Source: CAXMNX01 sp964194845 (GTDB lineage: Bacteria; Pseudomonadota; Alphaproteobacteria; Rhodobacterales; Rhodobacteraceae). From it: a stretch of DNA of 64,000 nt. The position numbers and the translations under genes were made by a program. The stretch spans positions 1 to 64,000 of the forward strand of contig CAXMNX010000099.1 in NCBI GenBank assembly GCA_964194845.1. The letters are read 5' to 3'. This document shows, one piece after another, positions 7,041 to 15,697 of this stretch; the stretch's first letter is position 1; each line of letters starts with the position of its first letter. The notes below the pieces were generated by a model. That model saw only the letters and a list, made by a program, of their open reading frames with translations, was not told where the DNA came from and ran no database searches.

Positions 7041-8750
7041 ATGCGATTGCACGTTGTCCTGGCTTTGGTAGCGACCCTGACAGTATCCACAGGTTCCGTC
7101 TTTGCGGACGGAAACGCCGGAAGTTACCTTGCCGCACGAACAGCAATAATCGACAACAACTTCTCCGAGGCCGCGAAGCAATTTACCCGCTCGCTGGTCC
7201 GCGATCCGCGAAATCCGGTGTTGCTGGAAAATGCGATGTCGGCCTATCTCGGCCTTGGCGATATCGAACGTGCCGTTCCCCTGGCGCGTCGCATGAACGA
7301 AGTTGGTGCCCCCAGCCAGATATCCAGCATGGTTCTGCTTGGCGATGCAGCGCGCCGTGGTGCCTGGGACCGGGTGATCGAAGACATCGACGCCGGCCAG
7401 ACCGTGGGGCCCTTGTTCGACGGGCTGGCGCGCGCCTGGGCGGAACTGGGTGCCGGTCAGATGAGCACGGCTTTAGCAAGTTTTGACGAATTGATAGCCA
7501 GCAACGGCGTCGAGGCATTCGGGCTTTATCACAAAGCGCTGGCGCTGGCATCGGCAGGCGATTTTGAAAGTGCTGCCGAGATTTTTTCCGGCGAAAGCGG
7601 AACCACCATCAGGCTCACCCGTCGCGGGATCGTCGCCTATTCGCAGGTTCTTAGCCAACTGGAGCGGAACGACGATGCGCTGGATTTGATCGAGGCGTCG
7701 TTCGGGACAGTCCTCGATCCCGCGCTCGATGCGATGCGGATCACTTTGCTGGAAGGCGAAACACTGGCGTTCGACGCCGTGCGCACACCAGCAGACGGCG
7801 TCGCCGAGATATACCATTCGATTGCAGGAGCACTGCGCGGTGAGGCTCAGGGTGCATATACTTTGCTTTATGCCCGCATGGCGTTGGCTTTGCGCCCTGA
7901 CCACATAGATGCCTTGCTGATGTCTGCGGAAATCCTCGAAGAACTGGAACGCTACGAGCTTGCGACCGAAGTTTACGACACTGTTCCCCGCAGTTCTCCG
8001 GCGTTTCATTCAGCCGAACTTGGCCGTGCCGAAGCGCTGCGCCGGTCGGGGCGCGAAGATGCGGCAATCGAAGTTCTGCGGCAGTTGACCGAAAGCCACG
8101 CCGATATTCCACTGGTGCATGTGACGCTTGGCGACACATTGCGCGGGCTCGAGCGATACGCCGAGGCATTACCCGCCTATGATCAGGCGCTTAGTCTTAT
8201 CGACGAACCCGGCGAACAGCATTGGATCGTGTTTTTCGCACGCGGCATCGCGCACGAGCGAACCGATCAGTGGGTCAAGGCGGAAACCGATTTCCGCAAG
8301 GCGCTGGAACTGCGACCCGAGCAACCGCAAGTGCTGAATTATCTGGGCTATTCCTTCCTTGAAATGCAGAAAAACCTCGACGAGGCACTGGATCTGGTCG
8401 AACGCGCAGTCGCGCTTCGCCCGGACAGCGGCTATATCATCGACAGCCTCGGATGGGGCCTTTACCGGCTGGGCCGATACGGCGAAGCGGTCAGCCATAT
8501 GGAACGTGCGGTCGAACTGATGCCGGTTGATCCAGTCGTCAACGATCACCTTGGCGATGTGTATTGGGCGGTCGGTCGATTGCGCGAGGCCGAATTTCAA
8601 TGGCACCGCGCGCTAAGCTTCGTGACCGAAGATACCGACACCGGCGACGTTGATGGCGACCGAATTCGACGTAAGCTGGAAATTGGTCTCGACGACGTTC
8701 TGGCCGAAGAAGGCGCCCCGCCGCTCGAAATGGCGAATGACGACGGTTAA
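7041..8750 (+). CDS. Periplasmic or secreted tetratricopeptide repeat protein
   Basis: The 569-residue product begins with a Sec signal peptide (MRLHVVLALVATLTVSTG, cleavage probably near VFADG) and then consists mostly of TPR helices. Repeats are clearest in the C-terminal half, for example around AEALPAYDQALSLID, AETDFRKALELRPEQPQ and GEAVSHMERAVELMPVDP. TPR proteins act as scaffolds; no catalytic domain is visible. The ATG at 7041 follows GAGAGGA; an earlier in-frame start at 6984 would remove the signal peptide from the N terminus. The gene overlaps ispE by 14 bases. This TPR-ispE pairing recurs in Rhodobacterales, but no functional link to isoprenoid synthesis is evident. Confidence 0.88.
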   Translation: MRLHVVLALVATLTVSTGSVFADGNAGSYLAARTAIIDNNFSEAAKQFTRSLVRDPRNPVLLENAMSAYLGLGDIERAVPLARRMNEVGAPSQISSMVLLGDAARRGAWDRVIEDIDAGQTVGPLFDGLARAWAELGAGQMSTALASFDELIASNGVEAFGLYHKALALASAGDFESAAEIFSGESGTTIRLTRRGIVAYSQVLSQLERNDDALDLIEASFGTVLDPALDAMRITLLEGETLAFDAVRTPADGVAEIYHSIAGALRGEAQGAYTLLYARMALALRPDHIDALLMSAEILEELERYELATEVYDTVPRSSPAFHSAELGRAEALRRSGREDAAIEVLRQLTESHADIPLVHVTLGDTLRGLERYAEALPAYDQALSLIDEPGEQHWIVFFARGIAHERTDQWVKAETDFRKALELRPEQPQVLNYLGYSFLEMQKNLDEALDLVERAVALRPDSGYIIDSLGWGLYRLGRYGEAVSHMERAVELMPVDPVVNDHLGDVYWAVGRLREAEFQWHRALSFVTEDTDTGDVDGDRIRRKLEIGLDDVLAEEGAPPLEMANDDG

Positions 8751-9591
8751 GGTCTTTGCTCTGGCGAAGATAAATCTGGCGCTGCATGTCACGGGCAGGC
8801 GCGCGGATGGGTATCACGAGATTGACTCGCTAGTCGTATTTGCCCGCGATGTCGGGGATAACGTTACCGCCACCCTTGCGCCGACCCTGTCTATCGCCGT
8901 TACCGGGCCATTGTCGGCAGGTGTACCCGACGATGAAAGTAACTTAGGTTTTCGCGCCGCGCGATTGATGCAAGACCTGCGCGGGATAGACAACGGCGCA
9001 CAATTGACAGTTGAAAAGCATTTGCCAAGTGGCGGCGGAATTGGTGGCGGTTCGTCGGATGCCGCCGCGACCATTGCCGCGCTGTCGCAGCTATGGAAAG
9101 TGCCGCCGTTGTCCTCCGAAGAAGCTTTGGCGCTGGGCGCCGACGTGCCGGTGTGCCTTTTATCGCAATCCTGCCGGGTACAGGGCATTGGCGAAAAGCT
9201 AACGCCTTGCGAATTGCCGCCGGTATTTGCGGTGCTGGCCAATCCCCAGGTACCGGTCTCAACCGCAGCGGTTTTTGCCGCTCTGGATCATGCGGAAAAT
9301 CCGCCGATGCCGGACGAAATCCCGGAATTTTCGGATGCGTCCGGACTGATCCAATGGCTTGCCGCTTGCCGCAATGACCTTGAAAGCCCGGCGCGGAAAT
9401 TGGTGCCCGGGATCGCCAATGTGTTGGAAGCGCTCGGCGCGTTACATGGTGCCGGACTTGCCCGGATGTCCGGGTCCGGCGCAACGTGCTTTGCGCTGTT
9501 TGCCGACATGGGCGATGCGCAAGCCGCCGAAGCCCGATTGCAGTCAGCCCATCCCAATTGGTGGGTGCGCGCAACCCCCGTCGCTAACTGA
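8737..9591 (+). CDS. ispE: 4-diphosphocytidyl-2-C-methyl-D-erythritol kinase
   Basis: IspE phosphorylates CDP-methylerythritol in the MEP pathway of isoprenoid precursor synthesis. The 284-residue product is a GHMP-family kinase with the N-terminal motif FALAKINLALHVTGRRADGYHEI cut into its usual parts (K11, then GYHEI) and the ATP-binding glycine loop LPSGGGIGGGSSDAAA (about residues 96-111). The start at 8737 lies inside the end of the TPR gene and matches the family N terminus. The 3' end overlaps the convergent polyprenyl synthase gene by 8 bases. That neighbour uses the same pathway's products. Confidence 0.95.
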   Translation: MTTVKVFALAKINLALHVTGRRADGYHEIDSLVVFARDVGDNVTATLAPTLSIAVTGPLSAGVPDDESNLGFRAARLMQDLRGIDNGAQLTVEKHLPSGGGIGGGSSDAAATIAALSQLWKVPPLSSEEALALGADVPVCLLSQSCRVQGIGEKLTPCELPPVFAVLANPQVPVSTAAVFAALDHAENPPMPDEIPEFSDASGLIQWLAACRNDLESPARKLVPGIANVLEALGALHGAGLARMSGSGATCFALFADMGDAQAAEARLQSAHPNWWVRATPVAN

Positions 9592-10591
9592 TCCGCGCCA
9601 CCACGTAATCCGCAAGATCGATCAGCATCGCCCTCAACTCATGCTCAGGCAGTTTTTTCATCGCGGTTTTCGCCGTCTCGGCCCAGGCCAGCGCCTCCTG
9701 ACGAGTGCCGTCCATCGCCCCATGATGCGCAATCAGACGCAGCGCTTCGGCAAGATCGCCATCACCCTGATCGCCCTTTTCAATCGTGCGCACCCAAAAA
9801 GCACGTTCATCTGCATCCGCCTTCGCCACCGCCTTGATCACCGGCAACGTCAGCATACGCTCGCGGAAATCGTCGCCGACGTTCTTGCCTGTTGCCGTTG
9901 CGTCGCCGCCATAGTCCAGCAGATCGTCGGCAATCTGAAAGGCAATCCCCAGCGCGTCGCCATAAGTGCGAAGCGCCTCAACCTGATCCGAACTTACGCC
10001 CGCGATCTTTCCACCGACCTCGCAGGCCGCCGCAAAAAGCGCGGCGGTTTTGCCGCGCACAACCTGAAGATAAATGTCTTCGGTTGTCGAAATGTTCGCC
10101 GCCGCCGTCAGTTGCAGCACTTCGCCCTCGGCAATAGTTGCTGCGGCGTCGCTCAGGATGCGAAGAACCTCCAGCGATCCGGTTTCGGTCATCAACTGGA
10201 ACGACCTTGCAAACAGATAATCGCCGACCAGAACTGACGATTTGTTGTCCCAAAGCAGGTTCGCCGTGGGTCGCCCACGCCGACGGTCGCTTTCGTCAAC
10301 CACATCGTCGTGCAGTAGCGTTGCGGTGTGGATAAACTCGACCGTGGCGGCAAGTCGGTGGTGATTTTGGCCCTCGTAACCACAAAGCCGCGCAGCCGCG
10401 AGCGTCAGCATCGGCCTCAGGCGCTTGCCCCCGGCGTCCACAAGATGCGCTGTAACTTCAGGGATGCGGGGTGCGTGTTCCGAGGCCATGCGCTCGCGGA
10501 TCAACGCACTTACTTGTGTCAGATCATCCTTCAGATACGCCGCAAGGCGCTCGTGCGGTTTCACCGAATTGGCGTCATCCAGACCCATCAC
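9584..10591 (-). CDS. Long-chain polyprenyl diphosphate synthase (octa/decaprenyl type)
   Basis: This trans-prenyltransferase extends farnesyl diphosphate with IPP to make the ubiquinone side chain. The 335-residue product has the first aspartate-rich motif DDVVD (D95, D96, D99) within LLHDDVVDESDRRRG, the second DDLLD (D222, D223, D226), the early GGKRLRP motif and the KTAAL segment. The residues before the first motif are mostly small, fitting a long product, but chain length (C40 or C50) cannot be fixed by eye. It converges on ispE and is divergent from the DUF2007 gene, 52 bases away. Confidence 0.93.
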   Translation of the reverse strand: MMGLDDANSVKPHERLAAYLKDDLTQVSALIRERMASEHAPRIPEVTAHLVDAGGKRLRPMLTLAAARLCGYEGQNHHRLAATVEFIHTATLLHDDVVDESDRRRGRPTANLLWDNKSSVLVGDYLFARSFQLMTETGSLEVLRILSDAAATIAEGEVLQLTAAANISTTEDIYLQVVRGKTAALFAAACEVGGKIAGVSSDQVEALRTYGDALGIAFQIADDLLDYGGDATATGKNVGDDFRERMLTLPVIKAVAKADADERAFWVRTIEKGDQGDGDLAEALRLIAHHGAMDGTRQEALAWAETAKTAMKKLPEHELRAMLIDLADYVVARIS

Positions 10592-10643
10592 ACGCTCGTC
10601 AGGTCGCTCGACAAACCCTGCGGTCTGTCATTATGTCCATCCC

Positions 10644-10859
10644 ATGAAAGAGCTTTTGCGCACCAACGACCCCATTTCGATCGCCTTTGCGAAGGCTCTT
10701 CTTGAGGGCGAGGGTATAGACTGCTTCGAGATGGACGTCCACATGAGCGCCCTCGAAGGGTCGATTGGAATATTGCCGCGTCGACTGATGGTTCTCGCCA
10801 AGGATCATTTTCAGGCCAGTCATGTACTGAAGGACAACAACCTGCTCGCTGAGACATGA
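10644..10859 (+). CDS. DUF2007-family small protein
   Basis: The 71-residue product (MKELLRTNDPISIAFAKALL...) matches the DUF2007 pattern, in which an N-terminal strand is followed by a helix holding ALLEGEGIDCFEMD and a strand with LMVLAKDHFQAS. The family is annotated as putative signal-transducing, PII-like in fold, with no proven role. The ATG at 10644 fits the domain; an upstream extension of the frame is antisense to the polyprenyl synthase. Its TGA overlaps the ATG of the next gene (ATGA), so translation is coupled to the methyltransferase. Confidence 0.85.
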   Translation: MKELLRTNDPISIAFAKALLEGEGIDCFEMDVHMSALEGSIGILPRRLMVLAKDHFQASHVLKDNNLLAET

Positions 10860-11620
10860 GTGGCCAGACCCGTGACGGATTTCTGGGCGGGCGTTTGACA
10901 ATCACACAGCCGAAGGGTGGCTATCGGGCCGGGGCTGATCCGGTGTTGCTTGCCTCCGCCGTTGAGGCAACCGAGGGCGACCGCGTTCTGGAACTTGGAT
11001 GCGGCGTCGGTGTCGCACTTTTCTGCCTGATGAAGCGGGTGCCGGGGCTGATCGCAACAGGTGTCGAAAAACAGGCGGACCTTGTGTCGCTCGCGCGCCG
11101 GAACGCCGAAGCCAACCAATTGGAAGCGCGACTGGTAACTGGGGATATCGCTGATCTGCCGGCCGACATACGGGCCGAAAGCTTTGACCACGTTCTCGCC
11201 AATCCGCCGTTTTTTGACCGGGCCACGGGCTCGACCGCCGAAGTTCCGGGGCGCGAGATCGGACGCGGCGAAACTGCGCCTCTGGCAATCTGGATCGAAG
11301 TCGCAACCCGGCGGCTGAAGCCACGCGGGCAGTTGACGTTGATCCAGCGCGCGGCGCGGCTTGGCGATCTTGTTCGTGCGATGGATTATCGGCTGGGCGA
11401 CATCACCGTTCAGCCACTGTCACCGCGCCCGGGTCGTGACGCGGGCCATGTTATTGTAACCGCCCGGAAAAATGCGCGTGGCGAAATGCGGCTCCTGGCA
11501 CCTCTTGTTCTCCACGAAGGCACGCAGCACGAAGCCGATGGCGACAGCTACTCGGCACCCGCCAAAGCCATTCTCCGCGACGGTTTGAGCCTTACAGACG
11601 CGATATTAGTACTTAAGTAA
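10856..11620 (+). CDS. TrmN6-like class I SAM-dependent methyltransferase
   Basis: This is a predicted N6-adenine methyltransferase, related to the enzyme that modifies A37 of tRNA1-Val. The 254-residue product has the N-terminal region GGRLTITQPKGGYRAGADPV and SAM motif I (VLELGCGVGVALFCL, about residues 44-58). Its catalytic NPPF motif (ANPPFFDR) is typical of N6-adenine and guanine base methyltransferases. It is translationally coupled to the DUF2007 gene. The exact RNA target is inferred from the family. Confidence 0.85.
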   Translation: MSGQTRDGFLGGRLTITQPKGGYRAGADPVLLASAVEATEGDRVLELGCGVGVALFCLMKRVPGLIATGVEKQADLVSLARRNAEANQLEARLVTGDIADLPADIRAESFDHVLANPPFFDRATGSTAEVPGREIGRGETAPLAIWIEVATRRLKPRGQLTLIQRAARLGDLVRAMDYRLGDITVQPLSPRPGRDAGHVIVTARKNARGEMRLLAPLVLHEGTQHEADGDSYSAPAKAILRDGLSLTDAILVLK

Positions 11621-11722
11621 TAATTGACGCTTAGGCGGCAACTAAATTTTTCCATGCGCGAAGCGTGACTCGAATCGGAATTCGTGCTGGACTTCAGACA
11701 TAACCAAAATAGGAGGACGACT

Positions 11723-11887
11723 ATGAGCCTGAGTTCGCATCTCGAGGAACTCCGAAAAAAACACGAAACACTCTCACAGGAAGTCGAACAGGCGCAACGC
11801 AGCCCAGCCTTTGATGATCTTCAGCTAACCAACCTCAAGAAGCAAAAACTCAAAATAAAAGAGGAAATCGAGCGACTTAACCACTAG
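11723..11887 (+). CDS. DUF465/YdcH-family small coiled-coil protein
   Basis: The 54-residue product (MSLSSHLEELRKKHETLSQEV...) is a single charged helical hairpin, typical of the YdcH/DUF465 family of unknown function. Key features are the LRKKHETLSQEVE and LKKQKLKIKEEIERL segments. A strong AGGAGG ribosome-binding site at 11711-11716 fixes the ATG at 11723. It is a stand-alone gene with a terminator behind it. Confidence 0.88.
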   Translation: MSLSSHLEELRKKHETLSQEVEQAQRSPAFDDLQLTNLKKQKLKIKEEIERLNH

Positions 11888-11938
11888 ATTCAACCTTCTG
11901 ATTTGAGATCCCGGTGCCTGCGCTTAAGCGGGCGGTTT

Positions 11939-11975
11939 GGTGCGCCGCGAGTTGTTTCGCGATGCACCGGATTTT
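11939..11975 (+). terminator. Hairpin terminator between ydcH-like gene and phbB
   Basis: GGTGCGCCGCG (11939-11949) and CGCGATGCACC (11958-11968) pair over 11 positions with one mismatch and one G-T, followed by GGATTTTATT. It fits termination of the plus-strand DUF465 gene and could also serve the convergent phbB transcript. Confidence 0.5.
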
Positions 11976-11994
11976 ATTGGAAACGCAAGCCGCC

Positions 11995-12717
11995 CTAGAC
12001 GAAAAACTGCGCACCGTTCGCCGAGATCGTTGATCCGTTGACAAAGCCAGCATCGTCCGAGGCCAGAAACGCAACACATCGCGCAATCTCTTCCGGTTCG
12101 CCCAGGCGGCCTGCCGGGATCTGGGCAATGATCTTCTCGCGCGCCGCTTCCGGCACTGCCATCACCATCTCGGTCGCAATATAGCCGGGGCAGACGGCGT
12201 TTGCCGTGATGCCAGCACGCGCGCCTTCCTGCGCCAGTGATTTGACGATACCAAGGTCACCGGCCTTGGTCGCCGCATAGTTCACCTGGGCAAACTGCCC
12301 TTTCTGACCGTTGATCGAGCTGATGACGATCACGCGGCCAAACTTGCGCTCGCGCATACCCGGCCAGACCGGGTGGACGGTGTTGAAAACACCAGTCAGG
12401 TTGGTGGCGATGACATCATTCCACTGATCGGGCGTCATTCTGTGGAAAGGCGCGTCACGGGTAATCCCCGCGTTGGCCACCACGACATCAATTGGACCAA
12501 GATCGCTTTCGACCTGCGCAATCCCGGCGGCACTGGCGTCATAATCCGCCACGTTCCACTTATAGGTTTTGATCCCGGTTTCGGCAGAGAAGGAAGCGGC
12601 CCTTTCATCGTTGCCGGCATAAGTCGCCGCGACATCGAAGCCGTCGGCTTTCAGTTTCTTCGAAATGGCTTCGCCGATACCGCGCGAGCCACCAGTTACT
12701 AGGGCAACACGTGCCAT
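11995..12717 (-). CDS. phbB: Acetoacetyl-CoA reductase (NADPH)
   Basis: PhbB reduces acetoacetyl-CoA to (R)-3-hydroxybutyryl-CoA, the second step of polyhydroxybutyrate synthesis. The 240-residue SDR has the cofactor motif TGGSRGIG (8-15), NAG (82-84), the catalytic serine pair (133-134), and Y147/K151 in VNYAATKAG. The PhbB-typical segments GQFAQVNYAATKAG and NGQKG are present. A GGAGG ribosome-binding site precedes the start. It lies 61 bases downstream of phbA in the same direction. No phaC synthase gene is in the window. Confidence 0.95.
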   Translation of the reverse strand: MARVALVTGGSRGIGEAISKKLKADGFDVAATYAGNDERAASFSAETGIKTYKWNVADYDASAAGIAQVESDLGPIDVVVANAGITRDAPFHRMTPDQWNDVIATNLTGVFNTVHPVWPGMRERKFGRVIVISSINGQKGQFAQVNYAATKAGDLGIVKSLAQEGARAGITANAVCPGYIATEMVMAVPEAAREKIIAQIPAGRLGEPEEIARCVAFLASDDAGFVNGSTISANGAQFFV

Positions 12718-12778
12718 GGATTTCCTCCGGTTAAGTTTCTTGTCGCAAGTTGATTAATCGCTGAATTTTCTGTCGCGC

Positions 12779-13954
12779 CTAGTCGCGTTCGACGCACAAC
12801 GCAACGCCCATGCCGCCACCAATACAAAGCGTGGCGAGGCCTTTTTTAGCGTCGCGGCGCTTCATTTCGAAAAGCAGCGTGTTCAGAACCCGTGCGCCAG
12901 AGGCACCAATCGGGTGACCGATGGCAATCGCGCCGCCGTTGACGTTCACGATCGCAGGATCCCAACCCATGTCCTTGTTGACAGCACAAGCCTGCGCGGC
13001 GAAAGCCTCGTTGGCTTCGACCAGATCCAGATCACCGACCGACCAGCCCGCTTTATCCAGCGCCTTGCGGCTTGCATAGATCGGCCCGACGCCCATGATC
13101 GACGGGTCCAGCCCGGCGGTGGCATAGGATGCGATACGTGCAAGCGGCTCGATGCCGCGTTTCTCGGCTTCTTCTGCGCTCATCAGCAACGCGCCTGCGG
13201 CACCGTCATTGATGCCCGAGGCGTTGGCCGCCGTGACCGAGCCGTCTTTGGCGAAGGCCGGGCGCATCTTTTGCATGGCTTCGATATTGGCCCCGTGACG
13301 AATGTATTCGTCCTTGTCGACAACGATATCGCCTTTGCGCGTCTTAACCGTGAAGGCGACGATCTCGTCGGCGAACTTGCCGGTGTTTTGCGCGGCTTCG
13401 GCCTTGTTCTGGCTGGCCACAGCAAATTCATCCTGCTGCTCGCGGCTGATCTGCCACTGCTCGGCTACGTTTTCGGCCGTCTGGCCCATGTGATAGCCGC
13501 TGAATGCGTCCCAAAGCCCGTCCTTGATCATCGTGTCGATGAACTTCAGATCACCCATCTTCTGCCCGGCGCGGATCGCCTGCGCGTGTGGGCTAAGCGA
13601 CATGTTTTCCTGCCCACCTGCCGCAACAATCGCCGCATCGCCCAGCATGATGTGCTGCGCACCCAGTGCAACGGTCCTCAGCCCGGACCCGCAGACCTGA
13701 TTGATGCTCCAGGCCGCGCTTTCTTTTGGCAGCCCGGCGTTGATGTGCGCTTGCCGCGCCGGGTTCTGGCCCTGCGCCGCAGTCAGCACCTGACCAAGGA
13801 TCGTCTCGCTGACATCGCCCTTGTCGATGCCCGCACGTTCCACCAGCGCCTCCAGCATTGCCGCACCAAGATCGTGCGCGGGTGTCGTGGCAAAGCTGCC
13901 GCTGAAACTTCCTACCGCAGTTCGTGCGGCGGATGCGATGACAACGTTGGTCAT
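12779..13954 (-). CDS. phbA: Acetyl-CoA C-acetyltransferase (beta-ketothiolase)
   Basis: PhbA condenses two acetyl-CoA to acetoacetyl-CoA, the first step of PHB synthesis. The 391-residue product has the thiolase acyl-enzyme cysteine C88 in NQVCGSGLRT, the GGQENMS segment, the C-terminal histidine in GHPIGASGAR and the second catalytic cysteine in ATLCIGGGMG. Its length is typical. A GAGAGGAGA ribosome-binding site precedes the ATG. With phbB it forms a phbA-phbB unit transcribed away from soeC. Confidence 0.96.
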   Translation of the reverse strand: MTNVVIASAARTAVGSFSGSFATTPAHDLGAAMLEALVERAGIDKGDVSETILGQVLTAAQGQNPARQAHINAGLPKESAAWSINQVCGSGLRTVALGAQHIMLGDAAIVAAGGQENMSLSPHAQAIRAGQKMGDLKFIDTMIKDGLWDAFSGYHMGQTAENVAEQWQISREQQDEFAVASQNKAEAAQNTGKFADEIVAFTVKTRKGDIVVDKDEYIRHGANIEAMQKMRPAFAKDGSVTAANASGINDGAAGALLMSAEEAEKRGIEPLARIASYATAGLDPSIMGVGPIYASRKALDKAGWSVGDLDLVEANEAFAAQACAVNKDMGWDPAIVNVNGGAIAIGHPIGASGARVLNTLLFEMKRRDAKKGLATLCIGGGMGVALCVERD

Positions 13955-13992
13955 GAATGTCTCCTCTCAAATTTCGAATGCGGGAAAGAATC

Positions 13993-14011
13993 CCCCGCCG
14001 ATTTTGCGGGG
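13993..14011 (-). terminator. Possible terminator between soeC and phbA
   Basis: On the minus strand, CCCCGC and GCGGGG form a 6-bp stem around a 7-base loop, followed by ATTCTTT. It lies after the soeABC operon and before the phbA ribosome-binding site. The stem is short, so it could equally be a leader hairpin of phbA. Confidence 0.35.
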
Positions 14012-14078
14012 ACATTATGCAGTTGCAGATAAATAGCAACGGACAGAACGTCACCCCCCAAGCATAGCCGTTAATCTG

Positions 14079-14948
14079 TCAGCGTTCGTAGTAAAGCCCA
14101 ACTACATGCCGCGCTTCGGCAAAGAACACCCACCGCTGGACCAGAACACCCGCCAGATGGCAAAGCGCTGCCAGCGCCGCAAGCAGGTGGTGAAAAGGCA
14201 GCAACAGCAGCAACACCGGAAGGACCACGGCAAGCGATATCGAGATGATTTTCAATGCGTTCGCATGTCTGCGACCGACCCGAAAGACCATCTCGTTTGT
14301 CAGATAATTCGCCCCGGTATGCGGTGGCTCGAACACACGGACTTGTCCGCGGTCGCCCAGCCCGGTCGCAGTGGCCAACGTCGTGTCCGATGCGCCTTCG
14401 CGGCGGTCCTGATCGACCCAGGCGATGACCTGAATAATCCCCGCCGCAATCAAAAGCACGATGGCCGGTGTCACGCGACCCGTCATCAAAGCACCGCCAG
14501 ACAGCGCATACGCAAGGAACAGCACCGGTGGTGACCAGTGATTCCATCGCGGAACGCTTCGCATCTGCATGTAGATCATCGAAGTCGCAAAGACTGTCGC
14601 AAGCGCTAAAAGCCCGCCCGGAATTCCGAATATCCGAAGCCTTGTGTCAAAGAAAACCAGCCCAAGCGCATAAAGCCCCATAAGCGCGAGCGTTACCACC
14701 GCAAGCCAAGCCTCGCGACTAAGCCACGACGACCGCCACTGGCTGAAGGCTTTCAGCGCGCGTTCTGGATGGCCGAGGTGAAAGGTTGAGAAGATCAGCC
14801 CGCCGCCCGCCAGCGCATAGGCAATGGCGAAAAAGGCAAAAGCCGTCCAGCCGCGTGGTGCTGGCACATCAAGCCCAAGAAACGCCAACATCCCAAAGCC
14901 GAGGCCGGAAAGCGTGGTGAAAAGAATGATCGACGGCGCGGGGTGCAT
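14079..14948 (-). CDS. soeC: Membrane anchor subunit of SoeABC-type molybdoenzyme (DmsC/NrfD-like)
   Basis: This is the quinone-reactive membrane anchor of the complex. The 289-residue product is almost wholly hydrophobic with about eight predicted transmembrane helices, starting MHPAPSIILFTTLSGLGFGM. It is in the DmsC/YnfH family. It is the third gene of the operon, with its ATG overlapping the soeB stop (TGATG). In the predicted sulfite dehydrogenase it would pass electrons from the iron-sulfur subunit to ubiquinone. Confidence 0.85.
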   Translation of the reverse strand: MHPAPSIILFTTLSGLGFGMLAFLGLDVPAPRGWTAFAFFAIAYALAGGGLIFSTFHLGHPERALKAFSQWRSSWLSREAWLAVVTLALMGLYALGLVFFDTRLRIFGIPGGLLALATVFATSMIYMQMRSVPRWNHWSPPVLFLAYALSGGALMTGRVTPAIVLLIAAGIIQVIAWVDQDRREGASDTTLATATGLGDRGQVRVFEPPHTGANYLTNEMVFRVGRRHANALKIISISLAVVLPVLLLLLPFHHLLAALAALCHLAGVLVQRWVFFAEARHVVGLYYER

Positions 14949-15697
14949 CAGGACACCTTCGACAGCGTGCGGTCCAGCCAGCCAAGGAAGCCATGCGGTT
15001 CTTCGTCCACAGGCTCAAGAAACGGTGCCAGAACATCAAAGTCCGGCGCTTCGTCTTTTGGCCTTGGCGGCAGATAACGATTGACCGGTGCGGTGCCCTG
15101 CTCGGGCATCAGCTCAATGCCGCCACGCTCAGCCACCAGCTTGGAAACATCGCTTTCAGGATCAGCAAAGTCACCGAAATGTCGGGCACCCACCGGGCAG
15201 GTGCGAACGCAGGCAGGCTCGCGGTCTTCTTCAGGCAGGTTCTCGTTGTAAATCCGATCGACGCAAAGCGTGCATTTCTTCATGACCTTCTCGGACGGGT
15301 CCATTTCGCGTGCGCCATAAGGGCAGGCCCAGGCGCAAAGCCCGCAACCGATGCAGTCGCTCTCATTGACCAGAACGATCCCGTCTTCCACGCGCTTATA
15401 GCTGGCACCGGTAGGGCAGACGGTCACGCAAGGCGCATCGGCGCAATGCAGGCAGGATTTGGGAAAGTGATAAAGCTGCGCCGCGCCGTCATCCGGCTGG
15501 ACCTCAAAGGAATGCACGCGATTGAGGAAACTGCCAACCGGGTCTGCGCCATAAGCGTCGCTATCAGCCAGCGGCGCGCCATAGTTTTCGGTATTCCAGC
15601 CCTTGCAGGCGGTCACGCAGGCATGACAGCCGACACAGGTATCCAGGTCGATGACAAGGCCAAGCGATTTTTCGGTATGCGTGGGAAGCGTGGTCAT
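14948..15697 (-). CDS. soeB: Iron-sulfur subunit of SoeABC-type molybdoenzyme
   Basis: The 249-residue product is a DmsB-type protein with four [4Fe-4S] ferredoxin motifs. The first is CVGCHACVTAC (from about residue 21), then SCLHCADAPCVTVCP, then CIGCGLCAWACPYG, and finally KKCTLCVDRI with a later CVRTCP. It relays electrons from the molybdopterin subunit to the membrane anchor. There is no signal peptide, in line with a cytoplasmic enzyme. Its start overlaps the soeA stop (ATGA), and its stop overlaps the soeC start. Confidence 0.9.
   Translation of the reverse strand: MTTLPTHTEKSLGLVIDLDTCVGCHACVTACKGWNTENYGAPLADSDAYGADPVGSFLNRVHSFEVQPDDGAAQLYHFPKSCLHCADAPCVTVCPTGASYKRVEDGIVLVNESDCIGCGLCAWACPYGAREMDPSEKVMKKCTLCVDRIYNENLPEEDREPACVRTCPVGARHFGDFADPESDVSKLVAERGGIELMPEQGTAPVNRYLPPRPKDEAPDFDVLAPFLEPVDEEPHGFLGWLDRTLSKVS

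Noticed and set aside
12914..14032. A plus-strand open frame of 372 codons antisense to phbA
   Set aside because: It is a shadow of the thiolase gene in a GC-rich genome. The phbA product is fully recognisable, and the antisense translation is Arg/His-rich with no domain.
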